Shown: positions 51,438-60,459, counted from the first letter of the stretch. The stretch: DNA of 64,000 bases from Anaerolineales bacterium (GCA_030583885.1 CP129480.1:1984001-2048000), one strand, 5' to 3'. A program made the numbers and translations. The notes: a model not told the origin generated them from the sequence alone.

Positions 51438-51485
51438 GTTGTATCTTTAACAGAAAGGTTGTATCCTATAACAATTGGGTTGTAC
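51438..51485 (+). repeat. Three GTTGTAY direct repeats at 20-21 base spacing
   Basis: GTTGTAT at 51438 and 51458 and GTTGTAC at 51479. Spacings of 20 and 21 bases equal two helical turns, so all lie on one DNA face, about 200 bases upstream of the nuclease gene. Confidence 0.5.
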
Positions 51486-51682
51486 CCACACAGCTTTGCA
51501 AAATAAATAGTCTTTCGTCAACACAGGTCAAAGTTGTCTTTTTTTCAAAATACCCACCAAGCCCCATCCGACAAATTCACCGCTTTAGACCATTTTTCCT
51601 GTATACTTATCAACATAACCCCATCGACCAAACCAATCAGACTTGCCCATCAAAAAAGCGTATATTATTCAGGGAGAATTAT

Positions 51683-52822
51683 TTGTCAAAGCGACAGCAA
51701 AAAGGTTGCGTTTACCTGATTTTCGATATTCCCAACACACTTTTTCGCATGTTGGTTCACGCTGTCTCCATTCCCATCGCAGCCTTCCTCATGCCTCTCC
51801 ACAAAAAATACGCGCCTCCCATTGCGGTGGTGTTTATCATTCTTTCCTGCTGTTTTTGCTGGTCCGTATCCTCCTTGTCACCATCTGATAATACAGCTGC
51901 TCGTCCAGAAAACACGCCTAATGCGGCGCTCTCACAGGATGACGCCATGCAGACCGCCTGGGCATTGATCACCCAAACCGCCAGGGCAAACCAGCCCCAA
52001 CCTTCCAACACTCTTGTGCCGACTCTCACACCGCCTCCCACCGAAACACTCCTGGTTCTTGCAACCCCAACCCAGAACTTGCCTTCGAACCCGACCTCAG
52101 CGCACGCCTGTATCCGCGCCCAGGAGCCCCAATACGCCATGGTTGTCAGCATCACAGACGGCGACACTATCAGAGTCCTGCTCGATGGGGAAGTGATCCC
52201 GCTTCGCTACATCGGCATGGATACTCCCGAAAAAAATGAGCCATTTGGCAGCGAAGCCTCACAGACGAACAGCGAACTGGTCGCCGGAAAGGACGTGATC
52301 CTCTACCGCGACGTCTCCGAACGGGATGCCTTTGACCGCATCTTGCGCTTCGTCTTCGTGGGTGACACATTCATCAACCATGAAATGATCAGGCAGGGAT
52401 ACGCGACCGCATTCCGCTATCCACCCGATACATCCTGCGCGGCCGTGTTCGAACAGGCGGACAACGAAGCACGTGCCACAGGCATGGGCATGTGGCAGGC
52501 GCAGGCGACTTTCGAAGCAACCGCACCCGAAGAAACGCTTGTGATTACCTTTGTCAATAAAGTGGCGGAATACGCCGACATTCAAAACCAATCCAGCGAA
52601 CCGATCAATCTCGCAGGCTGGCGTCTCGTCTCCGAAAAGGGAAGCCAATCCTGTACTCTCAGCGGCATCATCCAGCCCGGCGAAACCCTCCGCGTCTGGG
52701 CGGGACCGGGGGCTGGCGAGGGATTCAATTGCGGCTTCGGCAGCAACATCTGGAACAACAACGAACCCGACCCTGGCGTTCTCTACAACCCGCAAAACAT
52801 CGAGATCAGCAGGTATCCATGA
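51683..52822 (+). CDS. Membrane-anchored thermonuclease with lamin-tail domain
   Basis: 379 residues. One membrane segment at about 48-68 (IAVVFIILSCCFCWSVSS), a Pro/Thr linker, then an SNase domain: VSITDGDTIRVLLDGEVIPLRYIGMDTPE supplies the Asp and Arg of the calcium site, and RDAFDRILRFVFV the second Arg/Glu part. The last ~110 residues (ITFVNKVAEYADIQNQSSEPINLAGWRL..) form a lamin-tail (LTD) domain, usually a surface module. Together these predict an exported nuclease. The TTG start at 51683 has AGGGAG 7 bases upstream; ATGs inside would lose part of the leader. Confidence 0.85.
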   Translation: MSKRQQKGCVYLIFDIPNTLFRMLVHAVSIPIAAFLMPLHKKYAPPIAVVFIILSCCFCWSVSSLSPSDNTAARPENTPNAALSQDDAMQTAWALITQTARANQPQPSNTLVPTLTPPPTETLLVLATPTQNLPSNPTSAHACIRAQEPQYAMVVSITDGDTIRVLLDGEVIPLRYIGMDTPEKNEPFGSEASQTNSELVAGKDVILYRDVSERDAFDRILRFVFVGDTFINHEMIRQGYATAFRYPPDTSCAAVFEQADNEARATGMGMWQAQATFEATAPEETLVITFVNKVAEYADIQNQSSEPINLAGWRLVSEKGSQSCTLSGIIQPGETLRVWAGPGAGEGFNCGFGSNIWNNNEPDPGVLYNPQNIEISRYP

Positions 52823-53211
52823 CCATCCCCTACCGAGCCCTTATCAGCAAATGGAACTGTACCGACGCGCGCTAATGCCAATCCGTGCGGTAGCAACCTT
52901 CTCTGACTCTGCGGAGTCGCCAACCTCGCCTTCTTTGGTGGAAACGCAAACCAAAAGGTGCTGATCTAAACAAAGTTCGAGGCGTTTTTATTACATCAAA
53001 ATTGCCATGTCTCATATTCGACAAATCGGTCGCTTTCGCCTATACTTAAGTAAGAAACCCCGCGAGACTGGCATCCCGCGAGGCGAATGAACTACGCGAT
53101 TGCGGCGCGTAGCGGACAGGGTGATAATAGCACAATCCCACCGCCCGCGCAAATTGATGCGCAGGCTTTTTTGTTTTATTGACTTGATCGTCCTGTGCAC
53201 CATGAGGAGTT
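52823..53211 (+). other. Intergenic region before the restriction locus
   Basis: 389 bases. Two tiny frames (52819-52875 and 52874-52963) overlap in ATGA/TAATG style but look too short to call. Near 53144-53174 a GC-rich imperfect stem with GCGCAGGC and a T-run could end transcription before hsdR. Confidence 0.4.
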
Positions 53212-55737
53212 ATGGGAAACAAAGAAGCCAAGGCAAGAATCAAAATCAATGAACTGCTCAAAGAGGCGGGGTGGAGATTTTTTGACGCGCCTGAAGGCAG
53301 GGCGAATATTGTCCTTGAGAACAACGTCAAGATTACAGAGAGCCACGTCGATGCGCTTGGGGAGAATTTCGAAAAGGCGAAGAACGGATTTGTTGATTTT
53401 CTGCTGTTGGATAAGAAAAGTTTCCCGCTGATCGTTCTGGAGGCAAAATCAGAGGATAAACATGCGCTGGCGGGGAAGGAACAGGCACGGAAGTATGCCC
53501 AGGCACAGCACTGCCGTTTTATTATTCTGTCCAACGGTAATTCGCATTACTTTTGGGATACGCAGCGCGGCAACCCACAGCCAATTACAAAATTCCCCTC
53601 CCCTGATTCTTTTGAGAGCTATTCCAAGTTCACGCCCAACCCGCAAAGCCTAATTCGGGAAGTTGTCGAAAGTGATTATATTGTCCTCACACAAGATCAC
53701 AATTACAAAGCCAATCCTTCTTGGAAATCAGACCCCAAGCTTCGCTTCCTTCGTGAATATCAACTCAAGGCCATTAAGGCAATTCAAGAAAGCGTTAAAC
53801 AAGGTAAAGACCGCTTTCTGTTCGAAATGGCAACAGGGACAGGAAAAACACTTGTCTCTGCGGCAGTCATCAAGCTGTTCCTGCGGACAGGCAACGCGCG
53901 GCGGGTCTTGTTTTTGGTGGACAGGCTCGAACTGGAAAACCAAGCCAAGAAAGCCTTTGTCGACTATTTGAAAACAGATTATCAAACTGCCGTTTACAAG
54001 GAGAACCGCGATGACTGGCGCAAGGCTGAAATCGTTGTTTCAACCATTCAGTCTTTCATGTCCAAGAATAAGTACAAGCGTATTTTCTCGCCAGATGATT
54101 TCGATCTCGTAGTATCTGATGAAGCGCACCGCAGTATCGGCGGGAACAGCCGCGCTGTGTTCGAGTATTTCATCGGCTACAAACTCGGTCTCACCGCCAC
54201 ACCCAAGGATTACTTGAAGAACTTCGATCCTGAAAACCAAAACGACCCGCGCGAATGGGAGCGGCGTGTTTTGATGGATACCTATAAAACCTTCGGTTGT
54301 GAAAATGGCATACCAACCTATCGGTATTCGTTGTTGGATGGCGTCATAGAAGGCTTTCTCATTAACCCTGTCGTGGTGGATGCACGCACCGATGTCACTG
54401 CCAAAATGCTTTCCGATGAAGGGTATGCCGTACTTGTTCCCAGGGAAGAAGAGGGCGAAAACGAGGAAAACAACGAGGAGGTTGAAGAAACTTTCATCCG
54501 AAGTGACTTTGAGAAAAGGTTTTTCTCCGATGACACCAATCGCGTCTTCTGCGAGACTTTTCTTCAACATGCCCTGCATGACCCCCTCAGCGATGAGATC
54601 GGGAAAGGCATCGTCTTTTGTGTCAGCCAGACCCATGCTTCAAAAATCACCCAATTGCTGAATGAGATCGCGGACAGGATGTTCCCCGGCAAATACCAAT
54701 CCGATTTTGCCGTTCAGGTCACTTCATGGATACCCGACGCCCAGCAGTTTGCCATCAACTTCTCGAACAACAACCTGCGCGGATCGGCAAACTTTATCGA
54801 GAGCTATAAAACCAGCAAGGCACGCATCTGTGTGACTGTCGGCATGATGACCACGGGTTACGACTGCCCCGATATTCTCAATCTGGCTTTCATGCGCCCC
54901 GTGTTCTCACCAACCGACTTCATCCAGATCAAGGGACGCGGCACGCGCAAGCATGAATTCACCGAGCAGATCACCGACCCGTTATGGAAGAAAAACATTG
55001 GCACACAACAAAAAGATAAGTTCAAATTATTCGACTTTTTCGCCAACTGTGAATACTTTGAGGAAGACTTCAATTACAACGAAGTCTTGAAGTTGCCGCG
55101 CCTGGGCAGAACTGGAGGAACGGGCGGCGAGGCAGGCGCAGGCGGAGTTTCCTATGTCGTGGAAGGTTTTGAAAGCACATTGCCCGATGCCATCAAGTCC
55201 GTGCGGGAAACCGCCATTGGACCTGAAGGCATGCGCGTGGACAGGATGTACTTCCAGAAGTTCGAGGAGCAGATCAAGCAGGATGACTTTGCTGTACAAA
55301 AAGCCGAAGCAGGCGACTTGGAAGCCATCATCAAGCACATCGAGGAAAATATCTTCGATAAGCCTGAGGAGTTCTTCAACCTTGAAAAACTACGCAGGTC
55401 TTTGAATATTGACCGCCGTGTTACTCTGCGCGAGATCGTGGAAGTCATCTTCGGGCTGAAACCTTATTTCAAGACCAGGGATGAAATGCTTGATGAAGAA
55501 TTTGACAAATTCGATAGCCGTTTTATGCCTGATGAAAAGCAATTTACGCCAGCCAGGAATTTCTTCAAGACCTATGTCCTTGAGCCTGATTTTCGCAGTA
55601 AAGTAAATGAAGGAGATTTTGCCTACCTCATGGGAAGCCATGCTGGCGGTGAGTCTTTACGGAATTTGACGATAGAATTACGAAATAAGATCATCGAGTA
55701 TATAAAAGATTATGTATCATTCAATCAGTTTGTATAA
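53212..55737 (+). CDS. hsdR: Type I restriction enzyme, restriction/translocase subunit
   Basis: 841 residues. The N-terminal endonuclease domain shows FVDFLLLDKKSFPLIVLEAK (D..ExK active site) with a following Q-x3-Y (EQARKYA) motif. The SF2 motor follows: Walker A FEMATGTGKTLVSAAV, DEAH DLVVSDEAHRSIGG, LGLTATP, and motif VI IQIKGRGTRKH. HsdR binds HsdM2S and translocates DNA before cleavage. The ATG follows GAGGAG. It is the first gene of a set with the TIR gene and the fused hsdMS. Intact, unlike the TIR gene. Confidence 0.94.
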   Translation: MGNKEAKARIKINELLKEAGWRFFDAPEGRANIVLENNVKITESHVDALGENFEKAKNGFVDFLLLDKKSFPLIVLEAKSEDKHALAGKEQARKYAQAQHCRFIILSNGNSHYFWDTQRGNPQPITKFPSPDSFESYSKFTPNPQSLIREVVESDYIVLTQDHNYKANPSWKSDPKLRFLREYQLKAIKAIQESVKQGKDRFLFEMATGTGKTLVSAAVIKLFLRTGNARRVLFLVDRLELENQAKKAFVDYLKTDYQTAVYKENRDDWRKAEIVVSTIQSFMSKNKYKRIFSPDDFDLVVSDEAHRSIGGNSRAVFEYFIGYKLGLTATPKDYLKNFDPENQNDPREWERRVLMDTYKTFGCENGIPTYRYSLLDGVIEGFLINPVVVDARTDVTAKMLSDEGYAVLVPREEEGENEENNEEVEETFIRSDFEKRFFSDDTNRVFCETFLQHALHDPLSDEIGKGIVFCVSQTHASKITQLLNEIADRMFPGKYQSDFAVQVTSWIPDAQQFAINFSNNNLRGSANFIESYKTSKARICVTVGMMTTGYDCPDILNLAFMRPVFSPTDFIQIKGRGTRKHEFTEQITDPLWKKNIGTQQKDKFKLFDFFANCEYFEEDFNYNEVLKLPRLGRTGGTGGEAGAGGVSYVVEGFESTLPDAIKSVRETAIGPEGMRVDRMYFQKFEEQIKQDDFAVQKAEAGDLEAIIKHIEENIFDKPEEFFNLEKLRRSLNIDRRVTLREIVEVIFGLKPYFKTRDEMLDEEFDKFDSRFMPDEKQFTPARNFFKTYVLEPDFRSKVNEGDFAYLMGSHAGGESLRNLTIELRNKIIEYIKDYVSFNQFV

Positions 55738-56527
55738 CCAAAGGAACATAATCCAATGGAATCAATTAACTTATTCAAATTACCTCCAAAGGTGTTTATT
55801 AGTTATTCTCATGCAGATAGAGGCTTTGTAGAAAAGCTGGCACATGATTTAGCCCGAAATCAAATTCTTGTGTGGTGGGATGAATGGGAAATTAAAGTTG
55901 GTGATTCTTTACTTCAGAAGATTGAAGCTGGTATAACAACCACATCCTATCTTATAGTTGTGCTTTCTTCTACTTCCGTTGCTTCAGTGTGGGTACAAGA
56001 AGAACTTCGAGCGGCACTAACTAGGCAGTTACAAGAGAAGAGAACTATCGTACTTCCAGTACTGTTAGATAACTGTGAAATACCCTTGTTTTTAAGAGAC
56101 AAAAGATACGCGGATTTCAGAGATAACTACGATTCTGGATTTAAGAATTTGATACATGCTATCAACTCTCCTGACGTGGGTGTTCAAGGAAGAGAAGAAA
56201 TAAAAGAATATTTTAACGATTACGCCATTGATTGGCATAGAAAAGACGGTTTGTATGGCTTCAAAGTTGAATTAACAAGTCACAGTCCTAAATTACCCTA
56301 TTCTGTTAAAGCTAACATTACTGCCAATACAAATGATAAATTGTCTGCTCGCTTAGATCAATATATAGTCGCAGGATTTTCATGGGTGATTCCAAGTATG
56401 TTAATGATTCAAATCACAGATGCAATTTCAATAAAACCACCGATACTATACATTGAGGATGTATAGTGGATAAGGAAATTTAGACACAAAAACGGGCATA
56501 ATTAAGGTGCAGTTTCTGGAGAAAACC

Positions 56528-56827
56528 ATGCCCAAAAGAAAACGCCTATCAGCTCTTCAAAAGGCACAAATCGTCTTGGAAGTCATCCGAGAAGACAAAA
56601 GTGTGGCACAGATCGCGACCGAAAACAGCGTTCATCCGAACCAAATCCACAAATGGAAAAGACAAGCGCTGGAAGACTTTGCCCAACTCTTTGAGGATGA
56701 TCGCAAAGGCGAACGCGCTCGTGAAGCCGAACATGAAAAACAGATCAACGAACTGTATGCCGAGATTGGGCGATTGAGCGCTCAATTATCATGGCTGAAA
56801 AAAAAATCTGGCTTCAAATTTGAGTAG
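56528..56827 (+). CDS. IS3-family transposase OrfA
   Basis: 99 residues. HTH of the IS3 type (LSALQKAQIVLEVIREDKSV, QIATENSVHPNQIHKWKRQ) followed by a leucine-zipper-like helix. An A9 run (56798-56806) sits near its end, as in many IS3 members, but OrfB is in the +1 frame relative to OrfA so a simple -1 slip would not join them. Confidence 0.92.
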   Translation: MPKRKRLSALQKAQIVLEVIREDKSVAQIATENSVHPNQIHKWKRQALEDFAQLFEDDRKGERAREAEHEKQINELYAEIGRLSAQLSWLKKKSGFKFE

Positions 56828-57701
56828 AGCAGAGCGACTGGAAATGTTGGAAAAAGACAACCCAGAAATGCCGCTGAAAACACAGGCAGATCTACTTGGG
56901 ATCAGTTACTCAAGTCTGTTCTATGAGCCTGTGCCGCCTTCCGCGCGAGAGTTGGCAATCAAACGGCGCATCGATGAAATCTACACAGCTTGTCCATTCT
57001 ACGGCTCACGCAAAATCGCCGTTCAGTTGCATCCTGAGTTTGGTGTTTCGCGCCCAACGGTGCAAGCCTATATGCGCGAAATGGGCATTTTTGCCCTGGT
57101 TCCAGGTCCGCACACAAGTACACCTGCCCCACAGCACCAGATTTATCCATACCTGCTGCGAAACGTGACCGCCGCGCGTCCCAATCACATCTGGGGCATC
57201 GACATTACCTACATCCGACTTCAGCATGGCTGGCTGTACCTCACGGCAGTGCTGGACTGGTATTCTCGCTATGTTCTGAGTTGGGCGCTCAGTCAGACCC
57301 TGGAGATGGAGTTCGTGCTAACCGCCGTGGACAATGCTTTATTCCAAGCCAAGCCTGAAATCTGGAATAGCGATCAAGGTAGCCACTTCACCAGCCCGAA
57401 ATATTTGGAGCGCCTACAGCGTGAAGAAATCAAGATCAGCATGGATGGACGCGGACGCGCCGTGGATAACATTTTCACTGAAAGATTGTGGCGCACCATC
57501 AAGTACGAAGAAGTTTATCTGCATGAATACGCCAGCCCAAAGGAGGCTCATCGACAGCTCGCCAATTACATCCGTTTCTACAATTTTCAACGTCCCCACC
57601 AGGCGCTGGATTACCTGACGCCCGCGCAAGTGCATGGGGCTTGCAAGCCCCATGCACTTGCAGTAGACTCAACCTTAACAAATCACTCCACCTTAAACTA
57701 A
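56820..57701 (+). CDS. IS3-family transposase OrfB (DDE)
   Basis: 293 residues. The rve integrase core has the DDE triad: Asp in WGIDITYIRL, Asp in WNSDQGSHF and Glu in FTERLWRTIKYEEVY. The OrfA stop and the TTG start overlap in TTGAGTAG (56820-56827), consistent with reinitiation. The C-terminus after TPAQVHGA is atypical because of an inserted palindrome (57626-57661). Otherwise length and motifs are normal. Confidence 0.92.
   Translation: MSRAERLEMLEKDNPEMPLKTQADLLGISYSSLFYEPVPPSARELAIKRRIDEIYTACPFYGSRKIAVQLHPEFGVSRPTVQAYMREMGIFALVPGPHTSTPAPQHQIYPYLLRNVTAARPNHIWGIDITYIRLQHGWLYLTAVLDWYSRYVLSWALSQTLEMEFVLTAVDNALFQAKPEIWNSDQGSHFTSPKYLERLQREEIKISMDGRGRAVDNIFTERLWRTIKYEEVYLHEYASPKEAHRQLANYIRFYNFQRPHQALDYLTPAQVHGACKPHALAVDSTLTNHSTLN
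57626..57661. repeat. Perfect 36-base palindrome at the end of orfB
   Basis: The segment is identical to its complement over 36 bases. It encodes AQVHGACKPHALAV-like residues on the plus strand and nearly the same peptide on the minus strand. It may act as a terminator or structural end of the IS. Confidence 0.85.
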
Positions 57702-57993
57702 CCCTTTTTCAACTCTAAAGAGTCTTATCCACCTCAATGATAAGATAACCGAAGAAAATTTCGGAGTCGCTGATCCCAAACATGGTACAAGTACTAACAT
57801 TAAGATTGAAGCAAGGAGATTAGGAACTGACACCGGTGATGATATCTTATATGAATGGGGATCAATTTTTGGGTATATTATGGAAAAGCATGTTGAGAAA
57901 GTTAGAAATGCAATTTCTCAAGAAGAAATGAATAAATGGAAGCTATGGTTTAGCTCAAATCCAATAAAGCCACTATGAACTGATGGGAGAATA

Positions 57994-60459
57994 ATGTTAG
58001 ATTCCGAAACCAAACGCCGTATTGACTCTGCCCGCGACATTCTCGTGGGCAAAGTGCCTGATCCGAAAAGCCAGGTGGAGCAGATCACCATTGCGCTGGT
58101 CTACAAGTTCATGGACGATATGGACAGGCAGTCCGTTGAGTTGGGCGGGAAGGCGAGTTTCTTCAAGGGTGAGTTCAAGAAGTATGGCTGGGGCAATATC
58201 TTTGACCCGCGTTTGGGCGGCGTGGAGATGTTGAATCTGTACGGCGAAGCCATCACGCGCATGAGCCAGAATGCGAACCTGCCCGAACTCTTTCGGAATA
58301 TCTTCAAGAATGCCTACCTGCCCTACCGTGACCCCGAAACGCTGAAATTATTTCTCAAGACCATCAACGACTTCACGTATGACCACTCTGAAAAGTTGGG
58401 AGATGCTTTCGAATATCTGCTGTCAGTTCTCGGCTCGCAGGGAGACGCGGGACAATTCCGCACGCCGCGTCATATCATCGATTTCATGGTGCAGGTGGTC
58501 GATCCGAAAAAAAACGAGACGGTTCTTGATCCCGCCTGTGGCACGGCTGGCTTTCTGATTTCGGCATACAAGCACATCGTCAATCAAGCCCTCACCCCAA
58601 CCCCTCTCCCTCAGGGAGAGGGGTTGGGGGTGAGGGAAGGGAGAGGGGGACTCAGCGCGCAGGACAAGCAAAGGCTGTACGAAAATTTCACAGGTTACGA
58701 CATCTCGCCCGATATGGTGCGGCTCTCGCTCGTCAACATGTATTTGCACGGCTTCGTCAAACCGCAGATCCACGAATACGACACGCTTGCCAGCGAAGAA
58801 CGCTGGAACGATACCGCCGATGTGATCCTTGCCAACCCGCCGTTCATGTCGCCAAAGGGCGGCATCATGCCGCACAAAAAGTTTTCGGTGCAATCGAACC
58901 GCAGTGAAGTGTTGTTCGTGGATTACATGGCGGAGCATCTCACGCCAAACGGACGCGCCGCCATCATCGTGCCCGAGGGCATTATCTTTCAATCGGCTGG
59001 GGCGTACAAGCAATTACGCAAATATCTGATCGAGCATAATTTCCTGTGGGCGGTGGTCTCTCTGCCTGCGGGTGCGTTCAATCCATACTCAGGCGTCAAG
59101 ACTTCCATTCTGTTGTTGGATAAGTCGCTCGCCAAAAAGACTGACAGAGTTCTGTTTGTCAAAGTCGAAAACGACGGATTTAGTTTAGGTGCGCAACGCA
59201 ATCCGATTGAAAAGAATGACTTGCCACAGACCCTAAAGGTCTTGAAGTCATTTAGGGCTTCGATACTGGATGGAAAACTCGCATCTTTCGCCCCCGAAAC
59301 TGGTTCTGCTTTACTGGTTTCAATTTCCAAACTGGAGGAGAACGACTACAACCTGAGCGCTGACCGTTACCGTGAAGTGATTCGTGTTGGAAAGCAGACT
59401 CATCCAATGGTTGCAATTGGTGATATTTGCACATTTGAATATGGCAAACCACTAAAAGCAGAGAACCGTATTGAAGGCGAATATCCTGTTTTTGGTTCAA
59501 ATGGAATTGTTGGTTATCACAATGAATACTTAATCGAAGCTCCATTTCTTGTTGTTGGCAGAAAAGGCTCTGCTGGCGAAGTTCATTATTCAAACAAGAA
59601 TGGTTTCCCGATTGACACAACTTTTTATGTCAAATTAGAAAATGAAGACAAAGTAATCCTAGATTATTTATTTCATGTTTTGAAAAGCCTTGATTTGCAA
59701 AGTGTAAATACACAAGCAGGCGTTCCTGGCTTGAATCGTAACGATGCTTATAAAATCCAAATCCCCCTGCCGCCTCTCGAAGTCCAGCGTCAACTCGTGG
59801 ATGAAATCGCCGCCCATCACCGCATCATAGGTGGCGCACGACAGGTCATTGAAAACTGGAAGCCTGATATTGAACTTGAATTTGATGAAAATTGGGAAGT
59901 GGCAAAACTCGACAACTTGTGTGAAATTGTGCGCGGTAGTTCTCCAAGACCAAGAAGCAATCCGAAGTTTTATGGTGGAGGTATTCCAAGACTTATGGTT
60001 GCTGATGTCACAAGAGATGGTATGTATGTAACTCCATCAATTGACACCCTGACTGAAGAAGGTGCAAAGCAAAGTCGCCCAATGAAAAAAGGTGATTTGG
60101 TTATGGCAGTAAGTGGTCAGCCTGGGGTTTGTGCAATTTTGGCAATTGACGCATGTATCCATGACGGTTTTGCTGGCTTTAGAAATATGAATCAAGAAAA
60201 GATACTGACTGAATATGCTTATCATTATTTGATGAGTCAATTGGATACAAATAATAGCCAATCTGTTGGAGCAGTATTCAAGAACTTGAATTTAGACCAA
60301 TTACGTCAATTCGATATTCCTCTGCCGCCGCTGGAAATCCAGCGCGAAATCGTCGCCCGCATCGAGTCCGAGCGCGCCATTGTCCACGGCAATCGGGAGT
60401 TGATCCGCTTGTACGTGGAGAAGGTCAAGAAGGTGATAGAGAGGGTATGGGAAGGGTAA
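57994..60459 (+). CDS. hsdMS: Type I restriction-modification fused methyltransferase-specificity protein
   Basis: 821 residues. Residues 1-150 are an HsdM N-terminal domain; the SAM motif VLDPACGTAGFLISAYKH and catalytic NPPF (DVILANPPFMSPKGG) follow. From about 450 two specificity modules follow: the first TRD (YNLSADRYREVIRVGKQTHP..) and its conserved helix (LEVQRQLVDEIAAHHRI), then the second TRD and EIQREIVARIESERAIV. M and S are usually separate; here they are one chain, as in some Chloroflexi and archaeal systems. A palindromic repeat interrupts the methylase part in frame. SD GGGAGA. Confidence 0.9.
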   Translation: MLDSETKRRIDSARDILVGKVPDPKSQVEQITIALVYKFMDDMDRQSVELGGKASFFKGEFKKYGWGNIFDPRLGGVEMLNLYGEAITRMSQNANLPELFRNIFKNAYLPYRDPETLKLFLKTINDFTYDHSEKLGDAFEYLLSVLGSQGDAGQFRTPRHIIDFMVQVVDPKKNETVLDPACGTAGFLISAYKHIVNQALTPTPLPQGEGLGVREGRGGLSAQDKQRLYENFTGYDISPDMVRLSLVNMYLHGFVKPQIHEYDTLASEERWNDTADVILANPPFMSPKGGIMPHKKFSVQSNRSEVLFVDYMAEHLTPNGRAAIIVPEGIIFQSAGAYKQLRKYLIEHNFLWAVVSLPAGAFNPYSGVKTSILLLDKSLAKKTDRVLFVKVENDGFSLGAQRNPIEKNDLPQTLKVLKSFRASILDGKLASFAPETGSALLVSISKLEENDYNLSADRYREVIRVGKQTHPMVAIGDICTFEYGKPLKAENRIEGEYPVFGSNGIVGYHNEYLIEAPFLVVGRKGSAGEVHYSNKNGFPIDTTFYVKLENEDKVILDYLFHVLKSLDLQSVNTQAGVPGLNRNDAYKIQIPLPPLEVQRQLVDEIAAHHRIIGGARQVIENWKPDIELEFDENWEVAKLDNLCEIVRGSSPRPRSNPKFYGGGIPRLMVADVTRDGMYVTPSIDTLTEEGAKQSRPMKKGDLVMAVSGQPGVCAILAIDACIHDGFAGFRNMNQEKILTEYAYHYLMSQLDTNNSQSVGAVFKNLNLDQLRQFDIPLPPLEIQREIVARIESERAIVHGNRELIRLYVEKVKKVIERVWEG
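58589..58636. repeat. Palindromic repeat inserted in frame in hsdM
   Basis: Near-perfect 48-base palindrome (arms CCCTCACCCC.. and ..GGGTGAGGG) inside the methylase domain, adding a peptide rich in Pro, Gly and Glu (LTPTPLPQGEGLGVREG). It belongs to the widespread CTCACCCCAACCC type of intergenic repeats. The frame is kept. Confidence 0.8.

Larger units (their letters stand above)
51197..51682 (+). other. Intergenic region with hairpins and direct repeats
   Basis: 486 bases without a convincing gene. It holds a hairpin at about 51245-51288, a perfect 12-base stem at 51322-51350 and three GTTGTAY repeats (51438-51485). Base composition is AT-rich to the right. Several possible promoter motifs exist; none stands out. 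Confidence 0.5.
56462..57736 (+). mobile_element. IS3-family insertion sequence, 1275 bases
   Basis: Two overlapping genes, orfA and orfB. Imperfect terminal repeats: left TATAGTGGATAAGG.., right (complement) TGAGGTGGATAAGA.., sharing TGGATAAG and a TTTAGA block in about 24 bases. Flanked by ATG (56459-56461 and 57737-57739), a 3-base duplication as usual for IS3 members. The insertion is in the TIR gene and appears recent because the host frame beyond it is still open. Confidence 0.9.
55756..57978 (+). pseudogene. TIR-domain protein gene interrupted by an IS3-family element
   Basis: The 5' part (55756-56463) encodes a TIR domain (VFISYSHADRGFVEKLAHDL, WWDEWEIKVGDSLLQKI, SVWVQEELRAAL with the likely catalytic Glu). 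The 3' part (57740-57978) is an open frame: KITEENFGVADPKHGTSTN to the end SSNPIKPL. The IS lies between with ATG duplicated. Removing 56462-57739 gives one 314-residue protein (..LYIEDDKITEENF..) with no stop. TIR domains in bacteria mostly degrade NAD on detecting phage. The gene lies 18 bases after hsdR and 15 before hsdMS, so it was part of that operon. Confidence 0.88.

Noticed and set aside
52819..52963. Two overlapping micro-ORFs after the nuclease gene
   Set aside because: 18 and 29 residues, without recognisable composition or good ribosome-binding sites.
56453..57739. Longer IS ends based on the inverted CATTGAGG / CCTCAATG
   Set aside because: Using these as IS ends requires an 8-base gap in the left repeat and does not restore the TIR frame; the ATG duplication with ends at 56462 and 57736 does both.
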